From: Symbiodinium kawagutii
Taxonomy: Eukaryota; Sar; Dinophyceae; Suessiales; Symbiodiniaceae
Direction: 5' to 3'
Length of the DNA stretch: 64,000 nt
Assembly (NCBI GenBank): GCA_009767595.1
Contig: VSDK01012259.1
Span: 306,016-370,015 of the forward strand
Shown: positions 50,728-60,148 of the stretch, piece by piece
How the letters are laid out: each line of letters opens with the position of its first letter
How positions within the stretch are numbered: position 1 is the first letter of the stretch
Program-made: the position numbers and the translations under genes
Notes under the pieces: generated by a model
What the model saw: the letters and a program-made list of their open reading frames with translations, nothing else
Told to the model about the DNA's origin: nothing
The model's database searches: none

Positions 50728-50822
50728 CTGGTGATCTAACATGGCAATGGAAAACCACCATTTCCAATGGGTAAGTAATCTAGAAATGGTGGATTATCCA
50801 TTGCTATGTTAGATCACCAGAG
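50728..50822. mobile_element. Near-perfect palindromic element next to exon C of unit I
   Basis: ACACTCTGGTGATCTAACAT at the left is mirrored by ATGTTAGATCACCAGAGTGT at the right with arms of about 40 bases (through GGCAATGG and CCACCATTTC). Diverged half-copies are at 35,887-35,915 and 18,636-18,668. Confidence 0.9.
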
Positions 50823-50826
50823 TGTA

Positions 50827-50915
50827 TCAGATGCAGTCGTGGCACTTCATCATCTTGTTCTGGCCGTAGTCGTGGAGCAAACGGTTGGGCTCCATCCTGC
50901 TGGCGTCTTCAAGTC
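50827..50915 (-). CDS. Exon C, unit I: EPNRLLHDYGQNKMMKC exon
   Basis: Minus-strand exon starting at CGTAG|GACTT and reading LEDASRMEPNRLLHDYGQN, then KMMKCHDCI, before a TGA that may already be intronic. All three copies start as AG|GAGTT or AG|GACTT and contain PNR-x-LH-(E/D)-YGQ followed by a basic K-MMK-like stretch. The exon end almost touches a 95-bp palindromic inverted-repeat element (50,728-50,822), so that element sits at the intron boundary. The motif matches no domain I can name. Together with the copies at 30.2 and 5.3 kb this is the strongest single piece of evidence for the repeated gene. Confidence 0.66.
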
Positions 50916-51430
50916 CTACGCAGGACTGGAAGCAGCCGGCCATGGCAGTGTCAAGGGCCCGCAAGGTACCCGGCTCCAAGGTGGGCCCGGCTCCAACAGC
51001 TGACGTTGGTTGATACCTAGGGTAACTATACCAGTTGTGGAGGACACAACTACACTTGACATCAGTGACATATGCAGGTTTTTGAATTTGTGTTCCTATA
51101 TAAGCCTAAATATATTGATCAATTTACATGATGCAACTGGTACAACCTTGTACATGCAGTTTGTATACTCTTACACTGGTTGCTGACATGTGGCTATACT
51201 GGTCATAAGCATGTAAAGAAAGTTTGTTGTCTTTCGCCAACAGTTGGACGAATCAGGTCGGAATCACCAAAAAAAAACACTCCCGACTCCCATTAACCAT
51301 GATGAAACCTGAATCATTTGCAGGATGTTCCCCTTAGCATCCTTCAACCACCAGGTATCTGGTGCACTTCAAAGATGCTTTGGGAGACCACTGCAGCTGC
51401 GAATGTCTGTAGCAGTTCAGAGACGACCAG

Positions 51431-51500
51431 TTTCCAGCAGCTGCCGTCCTTCTGGCATGTCGCAATTGTAGTATGAAGGGCGTGCCTCCTTTTTACCTGA
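51431..51500 (-). CDS. Exon B, unit I: KKEARPSYYNCDMPEGRQ exon
   Basis: Minus-strand frame KKEARPSYYNCDMPEGRQLL, preceded by TTCAG|GTAAAAAG, a plausible acceptor. It aligns without gaps to the copies at 33.1 kb (SKDEPRSSFHTYGIPPGR) and 8.0 kb (SKKEPLSSFHTFDIPPGR): K, E, S, aromatic residues and P-x-GR are shared. This is the most diverged of the three B exons. It lies about 3.2 kb downstream of exon A and 0.5 kb upstream of exon C. Function is unknown. The donor is not certain; a GT follows the ETG codons. Confidence 0.58.
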
Positions 51501-51718
51501 AATTCGGGTTTAGTCGATGGTCATATAACCCAGAAGAATAAATGCTAGTCGGTATAGTTATATTACTACTATAGAGATATTGTGAGGACTAAATGATTAA
51601 CGGTCAATACTGACTACCCGTAAAGAAATTACAGTTTGCCTGAGACTACCTGAGTGCAGTGCTTCATAGTCATTTTCAATAATCATAGCACTCGGTAGTG
51701 CGGCGTAATAACCAACAC

Positions 51719-51794
51719 GATGGTTTCTCAAAACAGGGGACCCCTAAATCATCCATCATTCACGGGGTCCCAAACTGGCTTCAGAAACCACCAT
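51719..51794. mobile_element. Family 2 element, short
   Basis: CGATGGTTTCTCAAAACAGG to GGCTTCAGAAACCACCAT, 76 bp, in the A-B intron of unit I. Confidence 0.75.
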
Positions 51795-52133
51795 AGGTGG
51801 TATATCTCTTCTACTTGGTAGTTCAATTGCTTATTAACCACTATCCCCAGGTTCCCTTTGGCTTGAGAAACGGGATCGCAAGCAGCTCCGCATGGAACAA
51901 GCTACTGGATCATGCCGCAACGGGGATTCTTAGGCTTGTTTGATAAGGCTTCTTTGGTGGCTTGGTGCATAGGCGGGGGGGGGTTAGATGGGGTCAGGGG
52001 ATCTTAGTTGATGTTTCTTGTTCCTGTTTGGCTTTGAGGTTTGCACCCAGAAACTGGTTCTTGCCCCTCGAGATGCACGACATTTCGGTGTAAAAAAGGA
52101 ATCCACCGACCTTTGGCGTTGATGTTTGGCTAT

Positions 52134-52251
52134 AGCAATACCCTATGCTTCCAGTGACTATGAAATAGTAAGTAACCAACCCCAGTCACAACAAGCTGGT
52201 AGAAACCAGAACCGGCTGCCTACCATTTCATGGTCACTGGAAGCATAGGGA
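52134..52251. mobile_element. Family 4 element, complete termini
   Basis: ACCCTATGCTTCCAGTGACT and ATGAAATAG at the left, mirrored by CATTTCATGGTCACTGGAAG and CATAGGG at the right; about 118 bp. Relatives lie at 15.2, 46.95 and 55.43-55.51 kb. Confidence 0.85.
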
Positions 52252-53616
52252 TAGATATTTCAGTCATCAATTTGCGATTGAGGTTTTACCTGATGACGAC
52301 AGTTAGTAGGGTAACGACTAAGGACTTACACCCCACTCCCAGGCAGTGACACCAAACGCGAAGTCCCAAGTTGCTCTTCTGACTCAACAAGGAAGCCAAT
52401 GGACGAACACGTTGAGAAGACGTAGACCAGTCCGCCTGAGGTGCGCCGCACTTATGGGTGGATCTTTCGGGAATATGTGGGGCGATTAGCATCAAAACAT
52501 GACCCTATCAACCATGGTTGAGAATTCATGATATAGCACCCAGCAATAACCCACAATACAACACCCAACCAGCGCTTAGTACACCCATCGATGAGTATAC
52601 ACTGTATACACCCAACCAACATCAGCTTGCATATTTAGTTGCCAGTGCCAAATAAACAAAGCAGCATCCTGTAGGGGCTGGAGCGGAAACAAGTCGTTAT
52701 GAGCTAGCAACCAGCAAGCCAGGACGTACAATCAGTAGAGTCAGCGACCAGTCGACCAGCAACATCAATGGATATTCTATGTAGTTGCTGCATCTTGCTG
52801 CCATGAACCATACCCCGATCGATTGACCCTATCATTTAGACGGCACACAGGATAGCAACGTTTACATTCCTTCTGTTAGCCATTACTCTATCCCAGCCAT
52901 GATTTTAGTTAAATTATACCCTTGATAGACAGTAATCCCGGGTGAAAGCGCTACAGCTGCATATTGACAAAAATATAATCTGTGTAATCCCTACAGCTCT
53001 ATTGACTTATGACTATCCCTTGCTTTAATCACTACCCAAAGCTTTGGGGCCGCAACGATCGGGGCATCGTGACCATCGTTGGGCCTGCACTGATAGTGGT
53101 GTACCTCAGTCAAATTCAGAGTGATTCCACACCAGCAACAACAAGAACAATACCAGGAGCCACTGGACCCCTGGTGTAGCATCATTAACCATTAATTAAG
53201 CATGGATATGATGACCAGCTGTTTCAGAACTATTATTGTTGGTGTGATAGCTAGTCATCATCAAGCAGCTGTTTTCCATATGAAATTGATGGCTAAAAGC
53301 CTTTTCAACCATTATACACTCCCCAAACGATTCTGTAGCTCAGGCCTACCCCAAAGGAGGTTGGAAGATTCTTCGCTCATCATTGCCGCGGAGCCCATGT
53401 TCAGAGGGCATCACTGCGAACCCAATCGTTCAAATCACCAAACATTCTGTGGGCTGGTTGGTGGCTCGGTCGCTTATTGGGGTTTGGTACGATTGGTGAA
53501 TGGTTGGTGGATGGGTGGATTGGTACGGTCGATCACCCAGCTGATTCACTGCTTCAGATCATGATCCAGGTCTACCGGCAAAACCAAGCCACAACTGATG
53601 GCTGTAAACAAATCTT

Positions 53617-53848
53617 ATATCGGTGTTTCTCAAAATCATATGTTCACTATCGGACCTATTTATTGACTATCGGTGTATCTCAAAAAGATCTATTTAAAGC
53701 CAAACAAAATCTTATATCGGACCTCCAAAATCATCGAGTTTATTTTTGGCTTCAAATATGTAAAGCGTAATCATCTAGTTTAATCATCATCTTTAGTAAA
53801 AAACAACCATAAATTTGGGTACCCCAATTTTGAGAAACACCCATATAT
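53617..53848. mobile_element. Family 2-like composite
   Basis: TTATATCGGTGTTTCTCAAA, a second GGTGTATCTCAAAAAG at 53,673, and TTTTGAGAAACACCCATATA at the right. Longer than usual and probably an element inserted in another. Confidence 0.6.
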
Positions 53849-53982
53849 TAGTCGTTGTCTAACCCTTCGTGATAGTTATTCTTCACCGTTATTAATTACC
53901 CACTATGAATCCGTTGTAAAACCGCCAAGAAACTTGGTGGCTGTTGGATCCTTGCTAAAAGTCTAACTTTTAGTCGCTATTG

Positions 53983-54057
53983 GTAAATCAATCATATCCC
54001 AAAAAAGCTAAGTTCAGCTAAGTTCATGGGATATGATTGATTTACCATATAGCTTTT
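53983..54057. repeat. Hairpin GGTAAATCAATCATATCCCA
   Basis: GGTAAATCAATCATATCCCA is mirrored by TGGGATATGATTGATTTACC; 20-base perfect arms around AAGCTAAGTTCAGCTAAGTT. Confidence 0.9.
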
Positions 54058-54113
54058 GGGAAGGGATATGGTAGCTCAGCTTTCAGTAAGCTTCATTGAT
54101 TTACATGGGATAT

Positions 54114-54600
54114 GGCAGTGGGTCAAAACCCTTAGTCCCCCTGGTTCCCCATCATTAACCAGCTCGTTTTCCCTATAGTTTGTTGGTGAACTTATCCCCC
54201 ATGAAATTGGTTGGTGAACTGCCTACTACTGTTACTTATCATCCACTATGATTAATCATCAGCCAGCTAGTTAACCATTGTTGTTGGTTGGTTAACTGCT
54301 TGACCCATAGCGACATATAATTAGCTGATATATCCCCTACTATTGTTGGTCCCCGATTTAACCATGAACCATTGGTTGGTTGGTTAAAGCCTTGACCCAT
54401 GGCCATACAGTTGGTATATCCCCTCTAGTTGCTAGTTGTTATCCCCTATAATTGACCATTAACATCCATTGACCAGCTAGTTAACCCTTGGTTGGTTGGT
54501 CAGTTGACGCCCTAGTTATATGCAGCTGGTATATCTCCTATTATTGTTGGTTATCATCCCTTATTAGTCACCAGCTAAACCAGCTAAACCATAGCCATAT
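54114..54600. mobile_element. Family 1 cluster (long form) beside exon A of unit I
   Basis: ATATGGCAGTGGGTCAAAAC, then repeated GGTTAACTGCTTGACCC and GCTGGTATATCCCC blocks, ending ACCATAGCCATATGG at the exon A side. Same structure as 13.53-13.97 kb. Confidence 0.8.
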
Positions 54601-54639
54601 GGTGTCAGTCATCCACCCAGGAACCCACCAAGCACCAAG

Positions 54640-54744
54640 CCGACCACACCTGGCTCGAGCCCGTCCACCGAAGGAGGACGAACCGAAACGCGCCTCGTTG
54701 GCGAGCTCGAAGGTGTCCTCGACGTCTGGCAGTGGGTCATCTGC
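54640..54744 (-). CDS. Exon A, unit I: acidic EADDPLPDV exon of tandem gene copy I
   Basis: Minus-strand open frame that begins EADDPLPDVEDTF and continues ELANEARFGSSSFGG, more GC-rich than its surroundings. The same exon recurs near 35.1 kb and 9.15 kb, and in all three the similarity starts at GAG|GCAGATGA, so an acceptor AG just before GCA is likely. The acidic N-terminal half (DD, D/E runs) is the most conserved part. No known domain is recognised. Family 1 inverted-repeat elements sit on both sides (about 54.11-54.60 kb and 54.79-54.90 kb), almost touching the exon. The 3' end is uncertain because the frame stays open to about 54,568. I am fairly sure it is coding because the copies agree at amino-acid level while synonymous positions differ. 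Confidence 0.62.
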
Positions 54745-54787
54745 CTCGGGGAGTCGTGCTCCGTCATGGTCCACGAAAAAGCCATAA

Positions 54788-54899
54788 GGCTATGGGTCAA
54801 GCAGTTAACCAACCAGTAGTAATAGAGAAAACAGCCTGGTTAATGATAGGGGAACCAGGGGGACTAAGGGTGAACTGACCCACAGCCACAGGAGTACCC
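54788..54899. mobile_element. Family 1 element on the other side of exon A, unit I
   Basis: GGCTATGGGTCAAGCAGTTA to GTGAACTGACCCACAGCC, reverse orientation, about 112 bp. Confidence 0.88.
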
Positions 54900-55289
54900 A
54901 GAAATGGCTGGTTCATTGCTGGAAACTCAGGATTTAGCCTGGTTGATACTGGAAAAATTGAGAAAATGGCTGGTTTATTACTAGAAAGGGGGATGACTTG
55001 GGGGGTTTCCTATTTGAACTAGGGGGATATTATATGGTTAATGTTGGATGATTTAGGTGCGTCTCCTATTTTAAGAAACGCCAATACAGGACACGCTGAA
55101 ATCAGTGATTGGGGGGTTCAAGAGTAGCAATGCAGTAGCCAAAATCTATTGTGACCATGCAAAAACCATCAAAAACCACAACTGTTCATTGTTGGACCCC
55201 CCAGTGATCCCCAGTGTAGCAACAATTCACTGTCCATTGTCATCGGATACTGATTTGTTGTGTGGCATAGCTCCATAGCAACACCAACT

Positions 55290-55385
55290 CACCTGCAGAC
55301 GCACACCAAGGCTGATGACTTCAATGATGTCTGGACATGGCACCAATGCGGCGGTGAACATCCAAAAGGTTTCTATGATCATTGG
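55290..55385 (-). CDS. Putative exon F, unit I (PDIIEV-containing)
   Basis: Minus-strand frame FTAALVPCPDIIEVISLGVR ending at CTGCAG|GTGAGT, a good GT donor. It shares the 15-mer GACATCATTGAAGTC and the reading DIIEV with a minus-strand frame near 3.15 kb (RLDDDIIEVHPLLMSG). The position between H and A fits an exon of the same gene. With only two copies, and a short match, support is limited. Confidence 0.35.
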
Positions 55386-55426
55386 ATCACCAGTGTTTTT
55401 CAACTACATTTGGTGTAGTGCCCTAT

Positions 55427-55512
55427 CCTTCCACGCTTCCATGAAATAGGGGCCAACTAGTTGTAACTCAGGTTGGGTGCCAGCCCCTACTTCAGTCCGG
55501 AAGCGTAGGGTT
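55427..55512. mobile_element. Family 4 element
   Basis: CCTATCCTTCCACGCTTCCA and TGAAATAGGGG at the left; AGCCCCTACTTCAGTCCGGA and AGCGTAGGG at the right. Confidence 0.75.
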
Positions 55513-55859
55513 AGTGAAATACCATCCCTTGCAGCCCCACCCTTACTACCAACCCTCGATGAAGCTAAACCTCTGGTTGATGAATAGGGGGTATCCCCCA
55601 AGTTCGCCATCTGGTTTCGTATTAAAACCGTCCCCCCAGTTGACTTTGGATATAAACAATCGTGTTGGCTACTCTCTCTTTAGGAAACCAATAGCTATAG
55701 CCTATTCTTCAGCCACATTTGACCACGCTGGCTGAAGGAATTCAACAGCCTGGTGCAAGGAAGTGGGGAAATTCTGATTAAAATGCTTGGCTCAGTTGAT
55801 GGCTGCTGGCTGATGATTGTGAATACAGGTACTATGAAAACCCATGCTTTAAAAATTCA

Positions 55860-56400
55860 ACCACCTTCATTAAAATCACTCTTATTGGGTGTGTATTAAC
55901 CCTTTATTGAAATTCACCATTTGTCACCTGATTGCTTCGCAAATCTAGTCCAGAGCAGCTGGGGTGGGGAGACAAGCCATCAGCATTTGTCAAACAACCA
56001 TCATTAACCACATTTAATCATTGTTGTTGGCTATTCTTCATTAACATCACTTGTCTTGGGTTATATAGCCCTTTATTGAAATAAACCAGGATTCACCACA
56101 TTTAACCACTATTGTTGGCTATGTTTCATTAAAAATCAGTTGTCTTGGGTTAACCCTTTATTGAAATAAACCATCATTAGCCACATTTAATCACTATTGT
56201 TGGCTATTCTGCATTAAGATCACTTTTCTTGGGTCAACCCTTTATTGAAATAAACCATCATTCACCACATTTAACCAATATTGTTGGCTATTCTTTATAA
56301 AAATCACTGTTTTCTTAGGTTAACCCTCTATTGAAATAAACCATCATTCACCACATTTAACCATCCTTAACCCATCATTAACAACCTCATTGACCACATT
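55860..56400. repeat. Five imperfect ~105-bp direct repeats
   Basis: The block CCACATTTAACCACTATTGT, TGGCTATTCTTCATTAA, CACTTGTCTTGGGTT, AACCCTTTATTGAAATAAAC, CATCATTCA recurs about every 100-110 bases from 55.88 to 56.36 kb. It looks like a minisatellite in the G-to-A region of unit I. Confidence 0.8.
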
Positions 56401-56432
56401 TAAGGATCATTAACATCACTACTAACCAACAT

Positions 56433-56619
56433 AGGATCCCCCTTCCCTCAGGCTCAGCCAGGTCACCAGCATTTCTTCGGGTTGGACCATGAGCACTTCC
56501 TCCACAGCACTGCCGGTGCTCTCGGTGCTCACCATGCGACTCCAAAAAAACCTCAAAGAGCGGCCGGTCCGGCGGCGCCAAGCCAAGCCGGTTCGGAAGG
56601 GACCACACGGAAGTGGAAA
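56433..56619 (-). CDS. Putative exon H, unit I (QPEEM-containing)
   Basis: GC-rich island between exons G and A with a long minus-strand frame containing TGSAVEEVLMVQPEEMLVTW and then LSLREGG. A second minus-strand frame is also open, so the frame is a judgement. The QPEE-(M/L) core resembles DEPWLQPEELIAPAR at 10.55 kb, which holds the same relative place in unit III. The resemblance is short and could be chance. The unusually high GC against a very AT-rich background supports a coding island. Confidence 0.36.
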
Positions 56620-56928
56620 AATCTGATTGAAGTGATGGGAATTTCTGGGAATTCCTTAGAATTCATGGGCGTTGTCTGAGAATTTCAAAGAATTCATCAG
56701 AATTTACAAAGTTGAAAAGCATATATAACAGAATTTGCAGGGATGTAGAGGAATTTACAGGGTTATAAATGACTGAAAAGGAATTTACAGGGTTATAAAT
56801 GACTGAAAATAGGAATATATGCACCGAATTTGGCTCCAACTGTTAGATGTATCACTTACATGCCACAAAATACATTCCCGTAAAATATATTGCACTATCA
56901 TGCTGATTAGACACAAGTGTATAATTAA

Positions 56929-57034
56929 TGCGGTTTCTCAGAATGGGTACCCCAAGTTGTGGTCGGTCTATTACTGTACTGTAAATGGTTAATATAGGGT
57001 GATTAAGGGAGTCCTTATTTTGAGAAACACCCAT
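56929..57034. mobile_element. Family 2 element
   Basis: GCGGTTTCTCAGAATGGGTA to TATTTTGAGAAACACCCAT, about 106 bp. Confidence 0.85.
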
Positions 57035-57715
57035 GAAAATAAGTAAATAGATATCTAAATTGATACATAAATGAATACATAAATACATAGAGAAAATACA
57101 TCACATGTAATTACATCACATTATATCACATTTTCCTGCAACTACATTCCAATCGATTAGATCAAGTCAAGATACATGATGCCACCTTGCAAGCTGCAAT
57201 TCATGCTGTTGACACAGCATAGCATTACTGTAGCCCTTTTCCCATTTTCAATAATTTGGCTTGAATTCCACTTATAATACATTGCAGGAAATTGAAAAGG
57301 TATCTAGTAAACTTGTAGATATTTTCGCTAGATCAATTGAGGGCATCACCCGACATTGCCCTATTTTGCACTTGCATACATCAAAGCGGGGGACCCGGTA
57401 CAGCGATCCTGTGCACTGGTTGGATGTGTTGTCACCATGGCTTTTGGACGGGTGGTAATGGTATCTTCAATGATAACATGGTTGATTAATTGGTTGGCCA
57501 ATCAGTCGTCCAATCTATCAAGGGTTATTGGTCAGGGTGCTTTGTAAGGGTTGGTTTGAAATGTTTAGGAACAGCCCAATTCTACTGTGAACAAAAATCT
57601 CAATGAGCGCCCTTTTTATCTTGGTTGGCTTCAGTATAGTGTAGACCCCGAAATGATGAATACCTCCTATTAATCAAACCCCAGTGTGACCCTGATTTTT
57701 TTTTGCAATACTCTC

Positions 57716-57806
57716 CTGCTTGGTGGCTTCAACCTCTATGAAAAATATTAGTCGACCAACCAGTTGTGAATACTATAGGGGCAAAATGTTTAAAACCACC
57801 TCCAGA
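57716..57806. mobile_element. Family 3 element
   Basis: GCTTGGTGGCTTCAACCTCT, ATGAAAAATATTAGTCGACC inside, AAAACCACCTCCAG at the right. Confidence 0.7.
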
Positions 57807-58267
57807 TATGCTTCGTACTGTCTTGCCAGTATGCACAAGAGGGGATCAATGACTCGTCATGTGTTGTGGTAAACTAAAGTTCAACAACCAAGAGAACAAG
57901 CTAATACTGATACAAGCAACAACAGCGATAGTTCAACAATTGTGATGATGGTTCTTATGCCAGGTGATCACTAGGTCACTGTGAGACAATTCTTCTAATT
58001 GATTCCCATCACGCACATTACTATCCACTGGTAAATACTTAGTCACCATCGGGGTTGCAATCACCATTACAATCCATTGCTAACCATGAATTAAAACCTT
58101 TACAATACATGCTTCATATATAACTAACTAACCTAGTTAAGCTACGCTGAGTCATCATAAGCATTGACCATCCATGAACCATCGACTGAACAATGCATTC
58201 ACCATCAATGGTCACTGGCCTCAGAGAATTATCATCAACTAACCATGACCATCACTGAATAACATCA

Positions 58268-58316
58268 CTTCACCATCAGCGAACCAGTGATCATTGATGG
58301 TTCGCTGATGGTGAAT
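58268..58316. repeat. Perfect hairpin TTCACCATCAGCGAACCA
   Basis: TTCACCATCAGCGAACCA is mirrored by TGGTTCGCTGATGGTGAA with a short GTGATCATTGA loop. Confidence 0.92.
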
Positions 58317-58369
58317 CTCATTGAAGGATGATGACTGGGGGGTCCCATCATTAAAACACATCACTGATG

Positions 58370-58482
58370 TAAGTGTGTCTCAAGAGAGGGAACCCCCAGT
58401 CATCATCCTTCAACCAAGTATAACCATAAATCATCCAGTTTTGGAGTCCCAAAACTGGCGTGAGAAAGCTCCATAGATATGA
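58370..58482. mobile_element. Family 2-related element
   Basis: GTGTGTCTCAAGAGAGGGAA at the left, AAATCATCCAGTTTTGGAGT inside, GGCGTGAGAAAGCTCCATAG at the right. Confidence 0.6.
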
Positions 58483-58639
58483 CATGGGGTCCCCCATGAT
58501 TGTTCTTTAAGAAGCCTGAATCATCCCCTATCATAAACCACTAGAATCCCCAATCATAAACAACTAGTTTATAATCCCCTATGAAATCAACCACTCGAAT
58601 CCTGTCTGAAATCACCTTCTGGTAAACCGTTGATGAAGC

Positions 58640-58745
58640 ATCAGCAGGTGCGGTCGCCAGGGTGCTGGGGGGTGGAGGGACTTTGCATCGTCTCTGGAAT
58701 CCAATCCATGGCACCGTGGACAGCGCGGTAGCACCAGGGTTGGCT
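58640..58745 (-). CDS. Exon G, unit I: GAMDWIPETMQSP exon
   Basis: Minus-strand frame PWCYRAVHGAMDWIPETMQS followed by PSTPQHPGDRTC and a stop. It aligns with the 12.0 kb copy (WCPIQSAMDWIPEVMHTP) and, less closely, with 38.6 kb (NAMEIPEMNTP). WC, AMDWIPE, M and P are shared in two copies. A second frame on the same strand is also open here, but only the frame given is conserved between copies. It lies about 4 kb upstream of exon A in all probability within the same gene. No domain is recognised. Confidence 0.52.
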
Positions 58746-59544
58746 GATGGATGTTTCATGTGAGTGAAAATGGTCAATGGTTGTGGTGAACTTGTGGTTG
58801 TTGAATGGTTCTAGAATGGTTGATCAGGGAAATTGATGGCTATATTTAGCCGTCAATTACGGCTAATCGATCTTTAGAAAGAAAAACGGCAGCAAGAACG
58901 GTTCCACTGAGCTTCGTCACCGTGACAAATTGGGGTTTCACCACAAACAAAACATCGGTAACAAATGGGAATCATGGCCGATGGCCATCGAGTATACCAA
59001 AACAAGTACGTGACTACCAATTCGATTGATATATGATCATTACATGCCAACAAAATGTTTACATATCTACTGGTGGAAAAAGAATACTCACTATGATTAT
59101 GAACAAGAAACACTCAGGTTCTACTACCGCTGTTGATTACGCCCTCCAAACACCAAACGTGATTGCTGGCATCAATCAGCCAAGGTTCTTTGCCGAGGCT
59201 GGTCTAGTGTTGTTCATGTTGGCATTCAATGACCATGCAATTAGCTTGTTTGTTGGTTCTACCCTCATTTTTTTTTTACAAAATGGCCGGTGGTAATATC
59301 ACTACATCATCAGGGACCAGTTCGCAAACAACTGGCTTTCAAAAAACATGCATCGTTTCTCGAACCAAAATACTTACATGGGCCAAGGGCAAACAACCTG
59401 TTTCACCTACACATCGTCAGCGGTTGTGCTTTGTAACAGCTAAGCTTGATCAACGAGAACTGATTGAAACAGCATATCAAAGAGTTGCACCAGCTTACAC
59501 CAATATCATCTACGCATTCCATTTCATCAATTCTATACCCACAG

Positions 59545-59727
59545 CCCTTGATCAACTTAAGCAGTCCAGCCACAAGGACGGCAGGCTATCTTGGGGCCCG
59601 CCTCATAGCGTTCCAAATGACCCCGTTCCGTCAGAAACGCCTGGGAGCAGTACCCCAAGCATCGCTAAGTGACCATAGGGGAAACCAACTAGCTGTGGGA
59701 AGTACATCATGGAGAACCTCCTGTTGA
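59545..59727 (+). CDS. Putative plus-strand exon: TAGYLGARLIAFQMTPFR
   Basis: Plus-strand frame LSSPATRTAGYLGARLIAFQ, then MTPFRQKRLGAVPQASLSDH, RGNQLAVGSTSWRTSC and a stop. A second plus-strand frame (59,229-59,672) is open across the same bases for 147 codons, the longest non-repetitive frame in the window, so the frame is undecided. It sits between exon D and exon G of unit I but on the opposite strand if real. Confidence 0.25.
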   Translation, partial: PLINLSSPATRTAGYLGARLIAFQMTPFRQKRLGAVPQASLSDHRGNQLAVGSTSWRTSC

Positions 59728-60033
59728 TGTTGCAGCTAAGCATTCTTTCCAGGGTTCACTACTTCGACCTGCAGCTGGGGTTATAACCATGGAATAGCGA
59801 ATACCAAAAGTTATAGCCCCAGCTGGTAGCCATGGTTATACCTTACCATTGTTATGCCATGGTTATGTGGCAGCTGTTATAAACCCTCTAGGGTAGCGTA
59901 TAACCCCGATAACCAAGGTCAGTTGCCAGTGACTAAGTGGACATGGCACACCCAAGTATTGCTGGAAAATCTCCCCGTTTTTTGTCATCAAAAAACGGCG
60001 GCGCTTCACAGGTCATGAGTAAAGTCACTACTG

Positions 60034-60148
60034 GCCATTTGGTAGTTTCTCAAAATAGGGGTAGCCCTAAATCATCCCTTTTATTAATCATTTATAGTAG
60101 TAAACCAACCATTTTGGGGGTCCCCTATTTTGAGAAACCACCATTTGA
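60034..60148. mobile_element. Family 2 element, complete termini
   Basis: CCATTTGGTAGTTTCTCAAA to TTTGAGAAACCACCATTTG; about 115 bp. A diverged copy lies at 60,453-60,556. Confidence 0.88.
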
